This document shows positions 17,870-27,755 of a stretch of 64,000 nucleotides of DNA, piece after piece. This DNA is from Flavobacteriales bacterium UBA4110 (GTDB lineage: Bacteria > Bacteroidota > Bacteroidia > Flavobacteriales > Weeksellaceae). Location: contig DFXK01000002.1 of assembly GCA_002383165.1 (NCBI GenBank), positions 412,638-476,637 on the forward strand, read 5' to 3'. Made by a program: the position numbers and the translations under genes. Below the pieces are notes generated by a model that was not told where the DNA came from, searched no databases, and was given only the letters and a program-made list of their open reading frames with translations. Each line of letters starts with the position of its first letter. Within the stretch, counting starts at the first letter, position 1.

Positions 17870-18190
17870 ATGAATACATTTATACAACAAGTTCCTTTGG
17901 AATACTTTATCATCCTAAGCACGATTCTTTTCTGCCTAGGAGTTTTAGGAGTTTTGGTGCGCAAAAACGCTATCGTAATTTTGGGCTGTGTAGAATTGAT
18001 GCTTAATTCTGTGAATCTTTTGCTTGCTGCATTTTCGGCATACAAAGGTGATGGTCACGGGCAACTTTTGGTATTTTTCATAATGGTGGTTGCCGCTGCA
18101 GAAGTGGCAGTAGGATTGGCTATCATTGCAATGATGTACAGAAATACAAGATCAGTAGATGTCAGTATTTTTAATAAATTAAGAGGATAA
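17870..18190 (+). CDS. nuoK: NADH-quinone oxidoreductase subunit K
   Basis: The 106-residue subunit has three transmembrane helices, with the conserved glutamates in GCVELMLNSVNLL (helix 2) and AAAEVAVGLAI (helix 3) that take part in proton translocation. Length and positions match NuoK/ND4L. Six bases separate it from nuoL. Confidence 0.96.
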   Translation: MNTFIQQVPLEYFIILSTILFCLGVLGVLVRKNAIVILGCVELMLNSVNLLLAAFSAYKGDGHGQLLVFFIMVVAAAEVAVGLAIIAMMYRNTRSVDVSIFNKLRG

Positions 18191-18196
18191 TAAAGG

Positions 18197-20110
18197 ATGG
18201 AGAATTTAGTTTACGCAATTGTACTTTTACCATTAGTAGGATTTCTGATTAACGGACTTTTTGGGAAACACCTTCCGAAACTTTTCGTTGGCGGATTGGC
18301 AACTTTGGTAGTATTCGCTTCGTTTGTTATCACAACAAGTATTTTTTTGAACTTCAGTATTGAGAGTGCTCCTGTTATTGTTAAAGCGTTTGAATGGTTT
18401 AGAGTCGCTGGGATTCAGGTTAATTTTGGTTTCCAGGTAGATCAGCTATCATTGATGATGGTGATGATCATCACAGGAATCGGATCACTCATTCATCTCT
18501 ACTCTATTGGCTATATGAGCCACGACAAAGGCTTCTACAAGTTTTTCACTTACCTGAACCTGTTCATCTTCTCGATGTTGCTTTTGGTTTTGGGAAGCAA
18601 TTATCTGATTTTATTCATCGGCTGGGAAGGTGTAGGACTTTGTTCTTACCTGTTGATTGGATTTTGGTATCAGAATGAAGATTACGGAAAAGCAGCAAGA
18701 AAAGCTTTCATTATGAACCGTATCGGAGATCTTGGTTTGCTAATCGGGATTTTCGCCATCGCTGCGAACGTTAATGCAATTGATTATCTTTCTGTAGCTC
18801 AAAACGCTTCTATCTTCGAATTGGACGGAACAACGATTATTTTTATCACAGCAGCCTTATTCATTGGAGCTACTGGTAAATCTGCACAGGTTCCGTTATA
18901 CACTTGGTTGCCAGACGCGATGGCCGGACCAACGCCGGTTTCTGCTTTGATTCACGCGGCAACGATGGTTACCGCTGGTGTTTATCTAGTTGTAAGGTCT
19001 AATTTCTTATTCACATTAGCACCCACAGTCCAAGACGGTATTTTATTCATCGGATTCCTCACTGCAGCACTAGCTGGCTTCTATGCACTCAGACAAAACG
19101 ACATCAAAAAAGTATTGGCATACTCTACAGTTTCACAACTTGGTTTTATGTTTATTGCTTTAGGATTAGGTGCTTATACCACAGCAATGTTCCACGTAAT
19201 GACACACGCCTTCTTCAAAGCATTGTTATTCTTGGGTGCTGGTTCTGTAATCCACGCAATGAGCAATGAACAGGATATGCGTTTTATGGGCGGCTTGAAA
19301 AAATATATTCCTATTACCCACGCTACCTTTCTTATCGGAACATTGGCAATCTCTGGTTTCCCTTTACTTTCTGGGATGATTTCGAAAGACGAAATTTTGG
19401 TTGCAGCATATGCTAAAAATCCGATTTATTGGGTGATGCTATTCATTTTGGCTGCTATCACAGCAATTTATATGTTCAGATTGTATTATCTAACATTCCA
19501 CGGAGCATTCAGAGGAACAGAAGAGCAAAAACATCATTTGCACGAGAGTCCTGCAAACATGACTTTACCTCTAATCATTTTGGCTATTCTTTCCGTAGTT
19601 GGAGGATTTATTAATCTGCCACACTTTATCGGTCACGGTCATTATGCTAAATTGATGGAATGGCTGAAGCCTGTTCTGACACCAGAAAGTTTCAAACAGA
19701 TGGAAGCTACTTTATCAGGCGTTCCATTTGGTACAGAAATGATTCTCTTAGCTGCAACAATTCTGATGGTTTTCACGGTTTGGTTCTTGGTTAGAAATAT
19801 CTATGTAAATAAGAAAAAAATGGCTCTTCCTGAAGATAAATATACAGGCTGGGAAAAACTGTCGGCAAAGAAATTGTTTGTGGACGAGATTTATAATGCC
19901 TGCATTGTCAGACCTTTTGAAGAAGCTGGAAAAGCTGCAGCAATGTTCGACAAAGCAGTTTTGGATCCTATTGTAAACTTCATTGGATTGGGTGCTCAGG
20001 ATTCCGGAAGAGCTGCAAAGCGTCTGCAAAATGGAAATGTGGAAAACTATGTGCTAATTATGTCATTGGCCGTAGGAATTGTATTGATTGTTAACTTTTT
20101 ATTGAAATAG
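18197..20110 (+). CDS. nuoL: NADH-quinone oxidoreductase subunit L
   Basis: The 637-residue antiporter-like proton-pumping subunit shows the blocks GWEGVGLCSYLLIGFW (with the conserved Glu) and TWLPDAMAGPTPVSALIHAATMVTAGVYLV. Its C-terminal part (after about residue 440) carries the extension that forms the lateral helix in known structures. About 15-16 transmembrane helices are expected. It ends three bases before nuoM. Confidence 0.96.
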   Translation: MENLVYAIVLLPLVGFLINGLFGKHLPKLFVGGLATLVVFASFVITTSIFLNFSIESAPVIVKAFEWFRVAGIQVNFGFQVDQLSLMMVMIITGIGSLIHLYSIGYMSHDKGFYKFFTYLNLFIFSMLLLVLGSNYLILFIGWEGVGLCSYLLIGFWYQNEDYGKAARKAFIMNRIGDLGLLIGIFAIAANVNAIDYLSVAQNASIFELDGTTIIFITAALFIGATGKSAQVPLYTWLPDAMAGPTPVSALIHAATMVTAGVYLVVRSNFLFTLAPTVQDGILFIGFLTAALAGFYALRQNDIKKVLAYSTVSQLGFMFIALGLGAYTTAMFHVMTHAFFKALLFLGAGSVIHAMSNEQDMRFMGGLKKYIPITHATFLIGTLAISGFPLLSGMISKDEILVAAYAKNPIYWVMLFILAAITAIYMFRLYYLTFHGAFRGTEEQKHHLHESPANMTLPLIILAILSVVGGFINLPHFIGHGHYAKLMEWLKPVLTPESFKQMEATLSGVPFGTEMILLAATILMVFTVWFLVRNIYVNKKKMALPEDKYTGWEKLSAKKLFVDEIYNACIVRPFEEAGKAAAMFDKAVLDPIVNFIGLGAQDSGRAAKRLQNGNVENYVLIMSLAVGIVLIVNFLLK

Positions 20111-20113
20111 ATA

Positions 20114-21613
20114 ATGTCGTATTTACTATTAACATTATTACTATTACCTCTAGTAGGTTCGGGTTTACTATTTTTCTGGAACAATAAGTCCAGTAAATAT
20201 ATAGCGTTGGTTTTTGGCTTCGCACAAATGCTGATTGCATTTTATATGTTGGGGAATTTCGATTTCACGCCAACTGTAGATGCAGCTTTGCAATACGAAA
20301 TCACTTATCCTTGGTCCAATTATATCAAAAGCAGTGTTAATTTCGGCGTTGACGGAATGAGTATGCTGATGGTTTTATTGACCAACATCCTGGTTCCGCT
20401 TATTATTTTATCATCATTCAATGATAAAAAAGGATATTCAAATTCCTTTTATGCTTTGATTTTGTTGATGCAGTTTGGATTGTTAGGTGTTTTCACCTCA
20501 TTGGACGGACTGTTGTTCTACATATTTTGGGAAGTTACTTTGATTCCAATTTGGTTCATCGCAGGAATCTGGGGACAAGAAGACAAAAGAATCAAGTTCA
20601 CCACTAAGTTCTTTGTTTATACATTCGTAGGGTCTCTATTTATGTTGTTTGGTTTGATATACGTTTATAACCAAGGGCAGGCAGCTTCTTTTGCATTAAC
20701 GGACTTGTACAATGCTCAGCTTAGTGTAACAGAGCAAAATTTTGTGTTCTGGTTTATCTTCTTTGCTTTTGCTGTGAAATTACCAGTCTTCCCTTTTCAC
20801 ACTTGGCAGCCTGACACTTATACTTATTCGCCTACACAAGGATCTATGTTGCTTTCAGGGATTATGCTAAAAATGGCGGTTTACGGTGTGATGCGTTATT
20901 TATTGCCTATTACGCCACAAGCCATTGGCGGAGTTTCCGGAGAAATTGTAATCATTCTTTCTGTGATAGGCATTATTTACGGTGCTCTTATCGCAATGAT
21001 TTCCACAGACAGCAAAAGATTAATTGCTTACTCTTCCCTTTCTCACGTTGGACTGATTGTAGCCGGGATTTTCTCATCAGCAGTAGTGACGATGAGAACT
21101 GGGCTGACTTTTGAAGGCGGCCAAGGTGCAATGATACAGAGTTTTGCACACGGTATCAATGTAGTTGGATTGTTCTATTGTGCCGACATTCTTTATAAGA
21201 GATTCAAAACAAGAGATATCCGTCAGATGGGTGGACTTGCAAAAGTCGCTCCTAAATTTGCGATCCTTTTTATGATCATCCTTCTTGGATCAACAGGTGT
21301 ACCTTTGACCAACGGATTCATTGGTGAATTTATCTTACTGAAATCGGTTTACAGCTACAACTTCATTATGACAGTAATGGCAGGACTTACATTGATTCTG
21401 GCAGCAGCTTATATGCTGAGATTCTATGGAAAAACAATGTTCGGAAAAGGTGATGATGCTGTTTTGGCTACAACAAAAGATATCAGTTCAGTTGAGTTTT
21501 CTGTATTAGCTAGTATATCTGTTTTCGTTATCGTACTTGGGGTATATCCGCAGCCGGTAATAGAAATGGTGACGAGCTCTATACAGTTCATCTATGCATC
21601 GATGTTAAATTAA
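20114..21613 (+). CDS. nuoM: NADH-quinone oxidoreductase subunit M
   Basis: The 499-residue antiporter-like proton-pumping subunit has the family block FYIFWEVTLIPIWFIAGIWG, with the conserved Glu of helix 5, and the Lys-containing stretch AVKLPVFPFHTWQPDTYTYSPTQGSMLLSGIMLKM. Around 14 helices are apparent. An 83-base spacer separates it from nuoN, larger than the other gaps in this half of the operon. Confidence 0.96.
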   Translation: MSYLLLTLLLLPLVGSGLLFFWNNKSSKYIALVFGFAQMLIAFYMLGNFDFTPTVDAALQYEITYPWSNYIKSSVNFGVDGMSMLMVLLTNILVPLIILSSFNDKKGYSNSFYALILLMQFGLLGVFTSLDGLLFYIFWEVTLIPIWFIAGIWGQEDKRIKFTTKFFVYTFVGSLFMLFGLIYVYNQGQAASFALTDLYNAQLSVTEQNFVFWFIFFAFAVKLPVFPFHTWQPDTYTYSPTQGSMLLSGIMLKMAVYGVMRYLLPITPQAIGGVSGEIVIILSVIGIIYGALIAMISTDSKRLIAYSSLSHVGLIVAGIFSSAVVTMRTGLTFEGGQGAMIQSFAHGINVVGLFYCADILYKRFKTRDIRQMGGLAKVAPKFAILFMIILLGSTGVPLTNGFIGEFILLKSVYSYNFIMTVMAGLTLILAAAYMLRFYGKTMFGKGDDAVLATTKDISSVEFSVLASISVFVIVLGVYPQPVIEMVTSSIQFIYASMLN

Positions 21614-21696
21614 TCTTGACACAAGATAAAAGAGAAATTAAATAAAATTCAAAACGGACATTGGTACTTCCCGATTCCGACGAAACAAATAAAGAA

Positions 21697-23079
21697 ATGA
21701 GTGTTTTTATAATTTTATTCCTCACGGCAGTGCTTGTACTTTTTTCCGGTGTATTGGGAAAAGGAAAATACGCAAGATACATTGGGATTTTGGGATTAAT
21801 CATCGGTTTGTATGTGAGTTTTCTTCCCGAATGCGAATTCTTTGATCAGTATAAAGCGATGTATGAATATAGTAGTAATACCGCCTTATTTACAAAGATT
21901 TCCATTATCATCACATTATTATTGTTCTTTTTGGGAGGGTTTGCATTCAGCAACCACAGAAGCCATCAGTCCGAACTATACGCTTTGATGTTATTTGCAT
22001 TAAGCGGTGGATTGGTTCTTTTCGGATTCCAAAATCTGGTAACATTATTCATCGGGATTGAGATTTTATCTATTCCTTTATATGTGATGGCCGGGTCTAA
22101 CAAAACAGACCTTCGCTCTACTGAAGCGTCTATGAAGTATTTCCTTATGGGAGCCTTCGCTACAGGATTTCTGATGTTTGGTGTGGCATTAGTCTACGGA
22201 AGTGTGGGAAGTTTTGATATGTATGCGATTCACGATTTCGCCATCAGCAATCCAAAAAATCTGATGCTGATTATGGGTTCTATCCTGATGCTGTCTGCAC
22301 TTGCTTTCAAAGTATCATTAGCACCCTTCCATATGTGGAGTCCTGATGTTTACCAAGGGTCGCCATCGCTTATCACTGGTTTTATGGCATCTGTAGTTAA
22401 GATTTCCGGTTTCTTTGCATTATTCAAATTAATGACTTTAGGATTTGGCGGTATTGCAGGAGAATGGATTAATATTTTAGGCGTTTTTGTGATTATTACT
22501 TTATTACTTGCTAACGTAATGGCATTAGTTCAGACCAATGCAAAAAGGATGCTCGCCTACTCTTCTGTATCACACGCAGGATATATCTCTTTGATATTTT
22601 TTGGACTTAATAACTTCTCAACATCAATTTTAGGATTTTACTTATTTGCTTATTCATTGGCAACTGTTGGTGTTTTCATCAGTCTGATTTGGGTAGAAAA
22701 AATAAAGAAGGAAACATCATTTGCAGCCTTCAACGGATTGGGTAAAAAAGAACCGCTTTTAGCAATTGGTGCTACTGTTTCTATGTTGTCCATGGCTGGT
22801 ATTCCTTTAACAGCTGGTTTTATGGGAAAGTTAAGCATTTTTAATCAGGCGATTGGAGGTGGTTCAAGCTTCCTAGTTCTGGTTGCAGTTCTGGGTTCAG
22901 CTTTAAGTATTGCTTACTATCTGAGACTTATTATCGCTATGTTTTTTTATAAGGAAGATAACTTCCACAACACGGAAAAAGCTAGTATTACGTATAACAT
23001 TGTTTCCATTGTTATTATTCTAGCATTATTTTCTATGGGAATTGTTCCAGATTTATTTGCCAAGATTCTTGGGTTATAA
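21697..23079 (+). CDS. nuoN: NADH-quinone oxidoreductase subunit N
   Basis: The 460-residue antiporter-like subunit is the last gene of the operon. Blocks seen are FIGIEILSIPLYVMAG (conserved Glu), FKVSLAPFHMWSPDVYQGSP (Lys) and AYSSVSHAGYI. The ATG at 21697 is preferred over a TTG 36 bases upstream because it starts directly with the first helix (MSVFIILFL), as homologues do. A strong terminator follows. Confidence 0.95.
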   Translation: MSVFIILFLTAVLVLFSGVLGKGKYARYIGILGLIIGLYVSFLPECEFFDQYKAMYEYSSNTALFTKISIIITLLLFFLGGFAFSNHRSHQSELYALMLFALSGGLVLFGFQNLVTLFIGIEILSIPLYVMAGSNKTDLRSTEASMKYFLMGAFATGFLMFGVALVYGSVGSFDMYAIHDFAISNPKNLMLIMGSILMLSALAFKVSLAPFHMWSPDVYQGSPSLITGFMASVVKISGFFALFKLMTLGFGGIAGEWINILGVFVIITLLLANVMALVQTNAKRMLAYSSVSHAGYISLIFFGLNNFSTSILGFYLFAYSLATVGVFISLIWVEKIKKETSFAAFNGLGKKEPLLAIGATVSMLSMAGIPLTAGFMGKLSIFNQAIGGGSSFLVLVAVLGSALSIAYYLRLIIAMFFYKEDNFHNTEKASITYNIVSIVIILALFSMGIVPDLFAKILGL

Positions 23080-23100
23080 ATTACATTAAAAAAAAATTAC

Positions 23101-23131
23101 TGAGCCTGATTCTGATGAGTCAGGCTTTTTT
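23101..23131 (+). terminator. Terminator of the nuo operon
   Basis: AGCCTGA and TCAGGCT pair around a short loop and run into six Ts, 25 bases after the nuoN stop. Confidence 0.85.
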
Positions 23132-23407
23132 AGTGAATATCTCAAGTTAATTCTTTACAAGAAGTAAATTATCAAAACTAATCATCAGTAGTAACAATGA
23201 CGATATTTTCCCAATAGAACAATCCAATTAACTATCTAACTAGATAAAAAACATCGTCCCTATAGTATAATTTGAGGATAATTCTCAGAATAATTTATCC
23301 GAATATCAGCCGAAGAGATATCTCGCCGCTGAAAACTGTTTGATGGATTACGTAAAAACTAAATTAAATCCATATATTTCAATTCAAAATCTTATAAAAA
23401 CTCTATA
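23132..23407. other. Intergenic region, no gene found
   Basis: There are 276 bases between the nuo terminator and the CocE-type hydrolase gene. I see no open reading frame, tRNA or repeat element. Small dyads are present: GGATAA / TTATCC around 23275-23299, and GATATC inside the sequence near 23320. A promoter for the hydrolase should lie here, but no clean TTG/TAnnTTTG pair was found. Confidence 0.5.
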
Positions 23408-25261
23408 ATGAAGAAAGTCCTGATACTAATCACAATTACCATTATTAATCTAAGCACAGCACAAACTAATCAAGTTCAGGATAATTACACCAAAAAAGAA
23501 GTTTATATCCCGATGCGAGACGGAACTAAATTGTTCACCATTATCTATACTCCAAAGGATATTTCCAAGGGGAAAAAATACCCGTTTATCATGAACAGAA
23601 CATGTTACAGCATCGCGCCTTATGGAGAGAACAACTTTAGAAAAAAACTGAATCCCAACAAATTTATTGAAAAGGAAAAATACATCTTCGTTTTTCAGGA
23701 CGTTCGTGGCAGATATATGAGCGAAGGAATTTTCACGAATATGACACCGCAAGTAGATCACAAAACTAAAAAAGATGTGGACGAAAGTACTGATACGTAT
23801 GACACTGTAGACTGGCTGGTAAAAAATGTTCAAAACAACAATGGTAAAGTTGGACAATATGGTACTTCTTATCCCGGATTTTATACAGCTGTAGGAACTT
23901 TGGCAAATCATCCAGCATTGGTTGCTTCTTCCCCGCAAGCACCAATTTCCGATTTTTGGTTCGATGATTTCCACCATAATGGTGCATTTTTAATGGGTTA
24001 TTTCAAAACATTTCCTGTCTTTGGCGTGCAGAAAACAAAACCGGAAAAAGAATCTTGGTTTGCTGATAAAATGATAAAACCGACTTCTGACGACGGATAT
24101 CTTTTCTATAAAAATATGGGAACGCTGAAAGATGGTGTGGACAAATATTATAAAGACAACTTCTTTATGCAGGAGGTGGTAAATCATCCTAATTATGATG
24201 AGTTCTGGCAAAAAAGAAATCTGTTGCCTCATCTTAGAAATATCAATCACGCAGTAATGACTGTTGGCGGTTGGTTCGATGCGGAGGATCTGGCTGGACC
24301 ACTCAACATTTATAAAACTATTGAAAAAAATAATCCTAAAGCCAAAAATACGATTGTGATGGGTCCTTTTTCTCACGGCGGATGGAACTATGACAGCGGA
24401 AAGCATTTTCATAACGACATCTATTTTGGTGACAGCATATCGACATTTTATCAACGAAATATTGAGCAACCATTCTTTCATCATTATCTAAAAGAAGATT
24501 CGAAAACTGCAGCAAAACTTCCCGAAGCTTATATGTTTGATACAGGAAAAAAAGAATGGAAAACATTTGATAACTGGCCTCCTAAAGCAACTGAAAAGCA
24601 AAATTATTTTCTCAATTCTACTGGCATATTGTCTAAAAAGGGTGATGATCCTAAGCGAGTTTCTATCTACTTTTCCGACCCTGAAAAACCAGTGTTAAGC
24701 AGTGAAAATTACAAGGATATGAATGGCTTTACTCCAAGAAACTATATGAGCGAAGATCAGAGATTTGCAGCATACAGACCAGACGTCTTAACTTTTACAA
24801 CCGATGTTCTTGAAAATGATATAACGCTGGCTGGAGAAATCCTTACCAAATTAAATATCGTGACCTCTGCTACGGATCTTGATTTCATTGTAAAATTAAT
24901 TGATATCTATCCATCTGACGAAAAAGCAAATCCTGACAAACCAGGCGTTGTATATGCCAATTATCACCAGATGGTAAGAAGCGAGATTATGCCGGCAAGA
25001 TTCAGAAATAGTTTTGAAAAACCTGAGCCACTGACACCTAACAAAAGTGCGACCGTGAATGTGAAACTTCAGGATGTTCTGCACACTTTTAGAAAAGGAC
25101 ACAGAATTCAGGTTCAGGTTCAAAGTACTTGGTTTCCATTGATGGCAATTAATCCGCAAAAATTTCTAGATAATCCTTATATGGCGACTAAAGATGATTA
25201 TCAAAAGGCGGAAATCAAAGTTTCCAGTGGAAGTTCCATAGAATTTGATGTTCTAAAATAA
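23408..25261 (+). CDS. Secreted CocE/NonD-family (X-Pro dipeptidyl-peptidase-like) hydrolase
   Basis: The 617-residue protein has a signal peptide (1-19, ending STAQ) followed by an alpha/beta-hydrolase domain of the S15/CocE type. The nucleophile elbow is GTSYPG with Ser154. The Asp is in GGWFDAEDLAGP and the His in GPFSHGGW. A C-terminal jelly-roll domain starts near residue 430. Relatives are alpha-amino-acid ester hydrolases, glutaryl-7-ACA acylases and cocaine esterases, so esterase or peptidase activity on small acyl compounds is likely. It is probably periplasmic. It is monocistronic, with its own terminator. Confidence 0.88.
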   Translation: MKKVLILITITIINLSTAQTNQVQDNYTKKEVYIPMRDGTKLFTIIYTPKDISKGKKYPFIMNRTCYSIAPYGENNFRKKLNPNKFIEKEKYIFVFQDVRGRYMSEGIFTNMTPQVDHKTKKDVDESTDTYDTVDWLVKNVQNNNGKVGQYGTSYPGFYTAVGTLANHPALVASSPQAPISDFWFDDFHHNGAFLMGYFKTFPVFGVQKTKPEKESWFADKMIKPTSDDGYLFYKNMGTLKDGVDKYYKDNFFMQEVVNHPNYDEFWQKRNLLPHLRNINHAVMTVGGWFDAEDLAGPLNIYKTIEKNNPKAKNTIVMGPFSHGGWNYDSGKHFHNDIYFGDSISTFYQRNIEQPFFHHYLKEDSKTAAKLPEAYMFDTGKKEWKTFDNWPPKATEKQNYFLNSTGILSKKGDDPKRVSIYFSDPEKPVLSSENYKDMNGFTPRNYMSEDQRFAAYRPDVLTFTTDVLENDITLAGEILTKLNIVTSATDLDFIVKLIDIYPSDEKANPDKPGVVYANYHQMVRSEIMPARFRNSFEKPEPLTPNKSATVNVKLQDVLHTFRKGHRIQVQVQSTWFPLMAINPQKFLDNPYMATKDDYQKAEIKVSSGSSIEFDVLK

Positions 25262-25266
25262 AAAAT

Positions 25267-25295
25267 AAAAGCACAAACTACGGTTTGTGCTTTTT
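25267..25295. terminator. Bidirectional terminator
   Basis: A perfect 12-bp stem AAAAGCACAAAC / GTTTGTGCTTTT has a TACG tetraloop. It sits between the convergent hydrolase and oxidoreductase genes and has a poly-T on each strand. Confidence 0.92.
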
Positions 25296-25297
25296 AA

Positions 25298-26290
25298 TTA
25301 TAGTGATTTGATAACTTCTGAAGCTATCTCGTAAGACCTTTGTTTTTTATCAAAATCATAGATATTTCCTGAAACGATAATTTCATCTGGTTTGTAATCT
25401 TTTACAAATTTGCCAAGTTTTTCTTTCAAAGTTTCTTTATCTCCCACAAAAGTTTTGGCAGCCATTCTATTCAGATGAACAGCTACTTCATCAGAAATAT
25501 CAGCCAATTCGGTTTCATCTGGTGGTGAAAGAGGCTGTCTTTGATCGGTCAAAATATTGACGAACGCCTGGAAATGCGATGTTGAAAGATAATGAGCTTC
25601 ATCTACAGTTTCGCCAGCAATGATATTGATACAAACCAAAACATAAGGTTCCTGCAAAAACTCAGACGGCTGAAAATGTTCCCGGTAAATTTCCAGGGCA
25701 ACCTCTAACTGCGAAGGTGCAAAATGCGCTGCAAAAGCATATGGTAAACCTAACTTAGCCGCTAAAAAAGCAGAATCTGTGGAACTTCCAAGAATGTAAA
25801 TCGGAACATCTGCGCCTTCTCCCGGAATAGCTCTTACTTTAGCTTCTGAATTTTCATTGGACATATATTTCTGAAGTTCACGGATGTGAAATTCAAAATT
25901 GTAATTTGGATTAAAGTTATTACCTCTCAAAGCACTCGCCGTGAGCATATCCGTTCCGGGCGCCCTCCCTAGTCCCATATCAATTCTGCTAGGATACAAT
26001 CCGTCTAGGGTCCCAAACTGCTCAGCAACTGATAGTGTGGAATGGTTAGGTAGCATAATTCCGCCGGAACCCACTCTCAAAGTTTTGGTTTGCGAAGCAA
26101 TGTGACCTATTAAAATGGAAGTTGCAGCACTGGCAACATTCGGGAAATTATGATGTTCTGAGAACCAATATCTGGTGTAACCCAGTTTTTCGGCAAGTTG
26201 CGCAGACTTTACAGATTTATTAAAAGTTGTGTGAATATCATCTCCTTTGACAATTGTTGCCAAATCTAATATTGAATATTTTAAAGCCAT
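25298..26290 (-). CDS. LLM-class flavin-dependent oxidoreductase
   Basis: The 330-residue protein belongs to the luciferase-like monooxygenase family of single-component type. Family blocks are YWFSEHHNFPNVASAATSILIGHIA, RVGSGGIMLPNHSTLSVAEQFGTLD, IDMGLGRAPGTD and the flavin-site region YILGSSTDSAFLAAKLGLPYAFA. It resembles the YwcH/YceB group often annotated as alkanal monooxygenase alpha-like. No light-producing partner is nearby. The substrate is unknown and the protein is cytoplasmic. Confidence 0.9.
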   Translation of the reverse strand: MALKYSILDLATIVKGDDIHTTFNKSVKSAQLAEKLGYTRYWFSEHHNFPNVASAATSILIGHIASQTKTLRVGSGGIMLPNHSTLSVAEQFGTLDGLYPSRIDMGLGRAPGTDMLTASALRGNNFNPNYNFEFHIRELQKYMSNENSEAKVRAIPGEGADVPIYILGSSTDSAFLAAKLGLPYAFAAHFAPSQLEVALEIYREHFQPSEFLQEPYVLVCINIIAGETVDEAHYLSTSHFQAFVNILTDQRQPLSPPDETELADISDEVAVHLNRMAAKTFVGDKETLKEKLGKFVKDYKPDEIIVSGNIYDFDKKQRSYEIASEVIKSL

Positions 26291-26536
26291 ATTTCAAAAA
26301 TTTATACGATTGTTTAACTCAAAAAACAAACCATTACTAGAAATGAAGCAATTATTGGAAATTTTGTCATCTCAAGTTTTACATATTGAGTTTTTATCAA
26401 TTAAACTAAAAGTTCATTAGATTTATAATAATAAAATATCAAACACAATAAACAAACGGTATCAACTAATTCAAAATCTATTGCCGAAATGATCTGTACA
26501 ATAGTTGTAAAACTAATGTTCTGCTTTAGGCAAGAT

Positions 26537-27085
26537 TTATTTTTTATTTCGTTCCTCGAAGTAATTTTTAAAAATCAGTTCTTCCTTTTTTCCTTTAAGT
26601 TCAAATTTTTTGAAAAGAAGATTTCTCGCAATATTTCTTAGAAAATAATCTTTGTCACAAAGCTTCCAATAAGAATCTTTGTGAATAATTTTTGGTTCTC
26701 GAATTTTATAAAAACTTGTTTCCCAATGATCCTCGTCGTGATAGAATTCTATAATCCCGCAATGTTCCGGGATATCTTGATGATTAATCATTCCCATTGG
26801 AAGAAGAAAACTGAATGAATTACAAATATAGTCACCACAACCAATCTTATCGTGTTTCAGAAATTTTTCTCCAGATTTTTGATTGGTATAGAATTTTTTA
26901 AAATCGTTTTTAAAATCAGATTTAGATAGTTTGATTTCAATTTCGTGACTGAAACCTTCATTATTAATCAATAAAATATCAGCTTCCCAATCAGAGTGAA
27001 AAAAATTAGTTAAAACAATTTCTTTATCAAAATCACAGTTGGTATTGACGAAAGCGTGAACCAATTCCTCTATTTTCAACATCAA
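26537..27085 (-). CDS. Hypothetical protein with a PD-(D/E)XK nuclease-like core
   Basis: The 182-residue protein has the stretch EADILLI (Asp36) followed by HEIEIKLSKSDFKNDF (Glu50-Ile-Lys52), which has the spacing and strand pattern of the D...E-x-K core of restriction-endonuclease-like folds. A conserved-looking cysteine pair (GCGDYICNSF) and a basic C-terminus follow. I do not recognise a named family. Nuclease activity is an inference from this motif only. It is the last gene of the seven-gene minus-strand cluster, 8 bases after the DUF5715 gene. A 246-base region without recognised features lies downstream. Confidence 0.6.
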   Translation of the reverse strand: MMLKIEELVHAFVNTNCDFDKEIVLTNFFHSDWEADILLINNEGFSHEIEIKLSKSDFKNDFKKFYTNQKSGEKFLKHDKIGCGDYICNSFSFLLPMGMINHQDIPEHCGIIEFYHDEDHWETSFYKIREPKIIHKDSYWKLCDKDYFLRNIARNLLFKKFELKGKKEELIFKNYFEERNKK

Positions 27086-27093
27086 TTAAGACT

Positions 27094-27687
27094 TTAATAA
27101 TTACGAACAGTTACGTGATAACAGCTTTGTTGCTTTTCCTTGATGTAAAATATTTTACCCAGATTTTTATACTCCGTCAACACTTTCTCTAATTCTTTTT
27201 CAAGCTTTGGATTGACTTTCAGTTTGTGATCAAAACGAACATACGAAATATCGAATGCTGCTCCATAATTGTGAGAACTGATTCCTAAAGACGCATTAGA
27301 ATTAACTTTTCTCAATCTGCATTGATCTTCCAAAGTTCTGGTAACTGACGACACAACGAAGAAACTTTTGGTATCGGTCGCAAACTTATTCGCCATTCTT
27401 TCCAAAGTAGTTCTCGCTTTCTTAACCAAATATGGTCGGCTATATTCTAAAGCATGTAATCTGTAGCCTCTTGATTTTTTCTTCACTTTTACAAATTTTC
27501 CATTAGCAATGTACTTATCTACAGACTTTGTATTTTCAAGAATTTTAACTCCAAAATTCTGTGAAGCTAATAAATGTGGTTTGTATAATTCTGTTGGCTC
27601 AACTTTCAAAACTGTTTTCAAATCATAACATTTTTGAGATTTGAAAAAAGAAAAAGAGAGAAGAAAAATTAATGATAAAAACCTCAT
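27094..27687 (-). CDS. Secreted M15-like/DUF5715 family protein
   Basis: The 197-residue protein has a signal peptide (1-17, FFKSQ). The C-terminal half has the LAS-type metallopeptidase pattern: SSHNYGAAFDISYVRF (S-x-H-x-x-G-x-A-x-D) and a late His in CYHVTV. The basic middle region carries TRTLEDQCRLRK. This matches DUF5715, a family related to D-Ala-D-Ala carboxypeptidases, so a periplasmic cell-wall peptidase is the best guess. It is 68 bases downstream of the LuxE-like gene and 8 bases before the PD-(D/E)XK-like gene. Confidence 0.75.
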   Translation of the reverse strand: MRFLSLIFLLSFSFFKSQKCYDLKTVLKVEPTELYKPHLLASQNFGVKILENTKSVDKYIANGKFVKVKKKSRGYRLHALEYSRPYLVKKARTTLERMANKFATDTKSFFVVSSVTRTLEDQCRLRKVNSNASLGISSHNYGAAFDISYVRFDHKLKVNPKLEKELEKVLTEYKNLGKIFYIKEKQQSCYHVTVRNY

Positions 27688-27755
27688 TAGGCTGATTTTA
27701 AATTAGACTTTGACTAAATCAAATTGTGTTTTTAAAATTAAATTTAATTAAAATT

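Noticed and set aside
21620..21700. About 26 codons (HKIKEKLNKIQNGHWYFPIP and on) just before nuoN ending in TGA that overlaps the nuoN ATG
   Set aside because: No start codon is in frame after the preceding TGA, and the length is too short for any family call. It may be a remnant or chance.
23450..23977. Minus-strand 175-residue frame opposite the CocE-type gene
   Set aside because: The codon pattern follows the real gene and there is no domain or start context.
25298..26290. Light production (luciferase-like gene plus LuxE-like gene at 27.8 kb)
   Set aside because: No luxC, luxD or a second luciferase subunit is present, and both genes belong to broad families found in dark bacteria.
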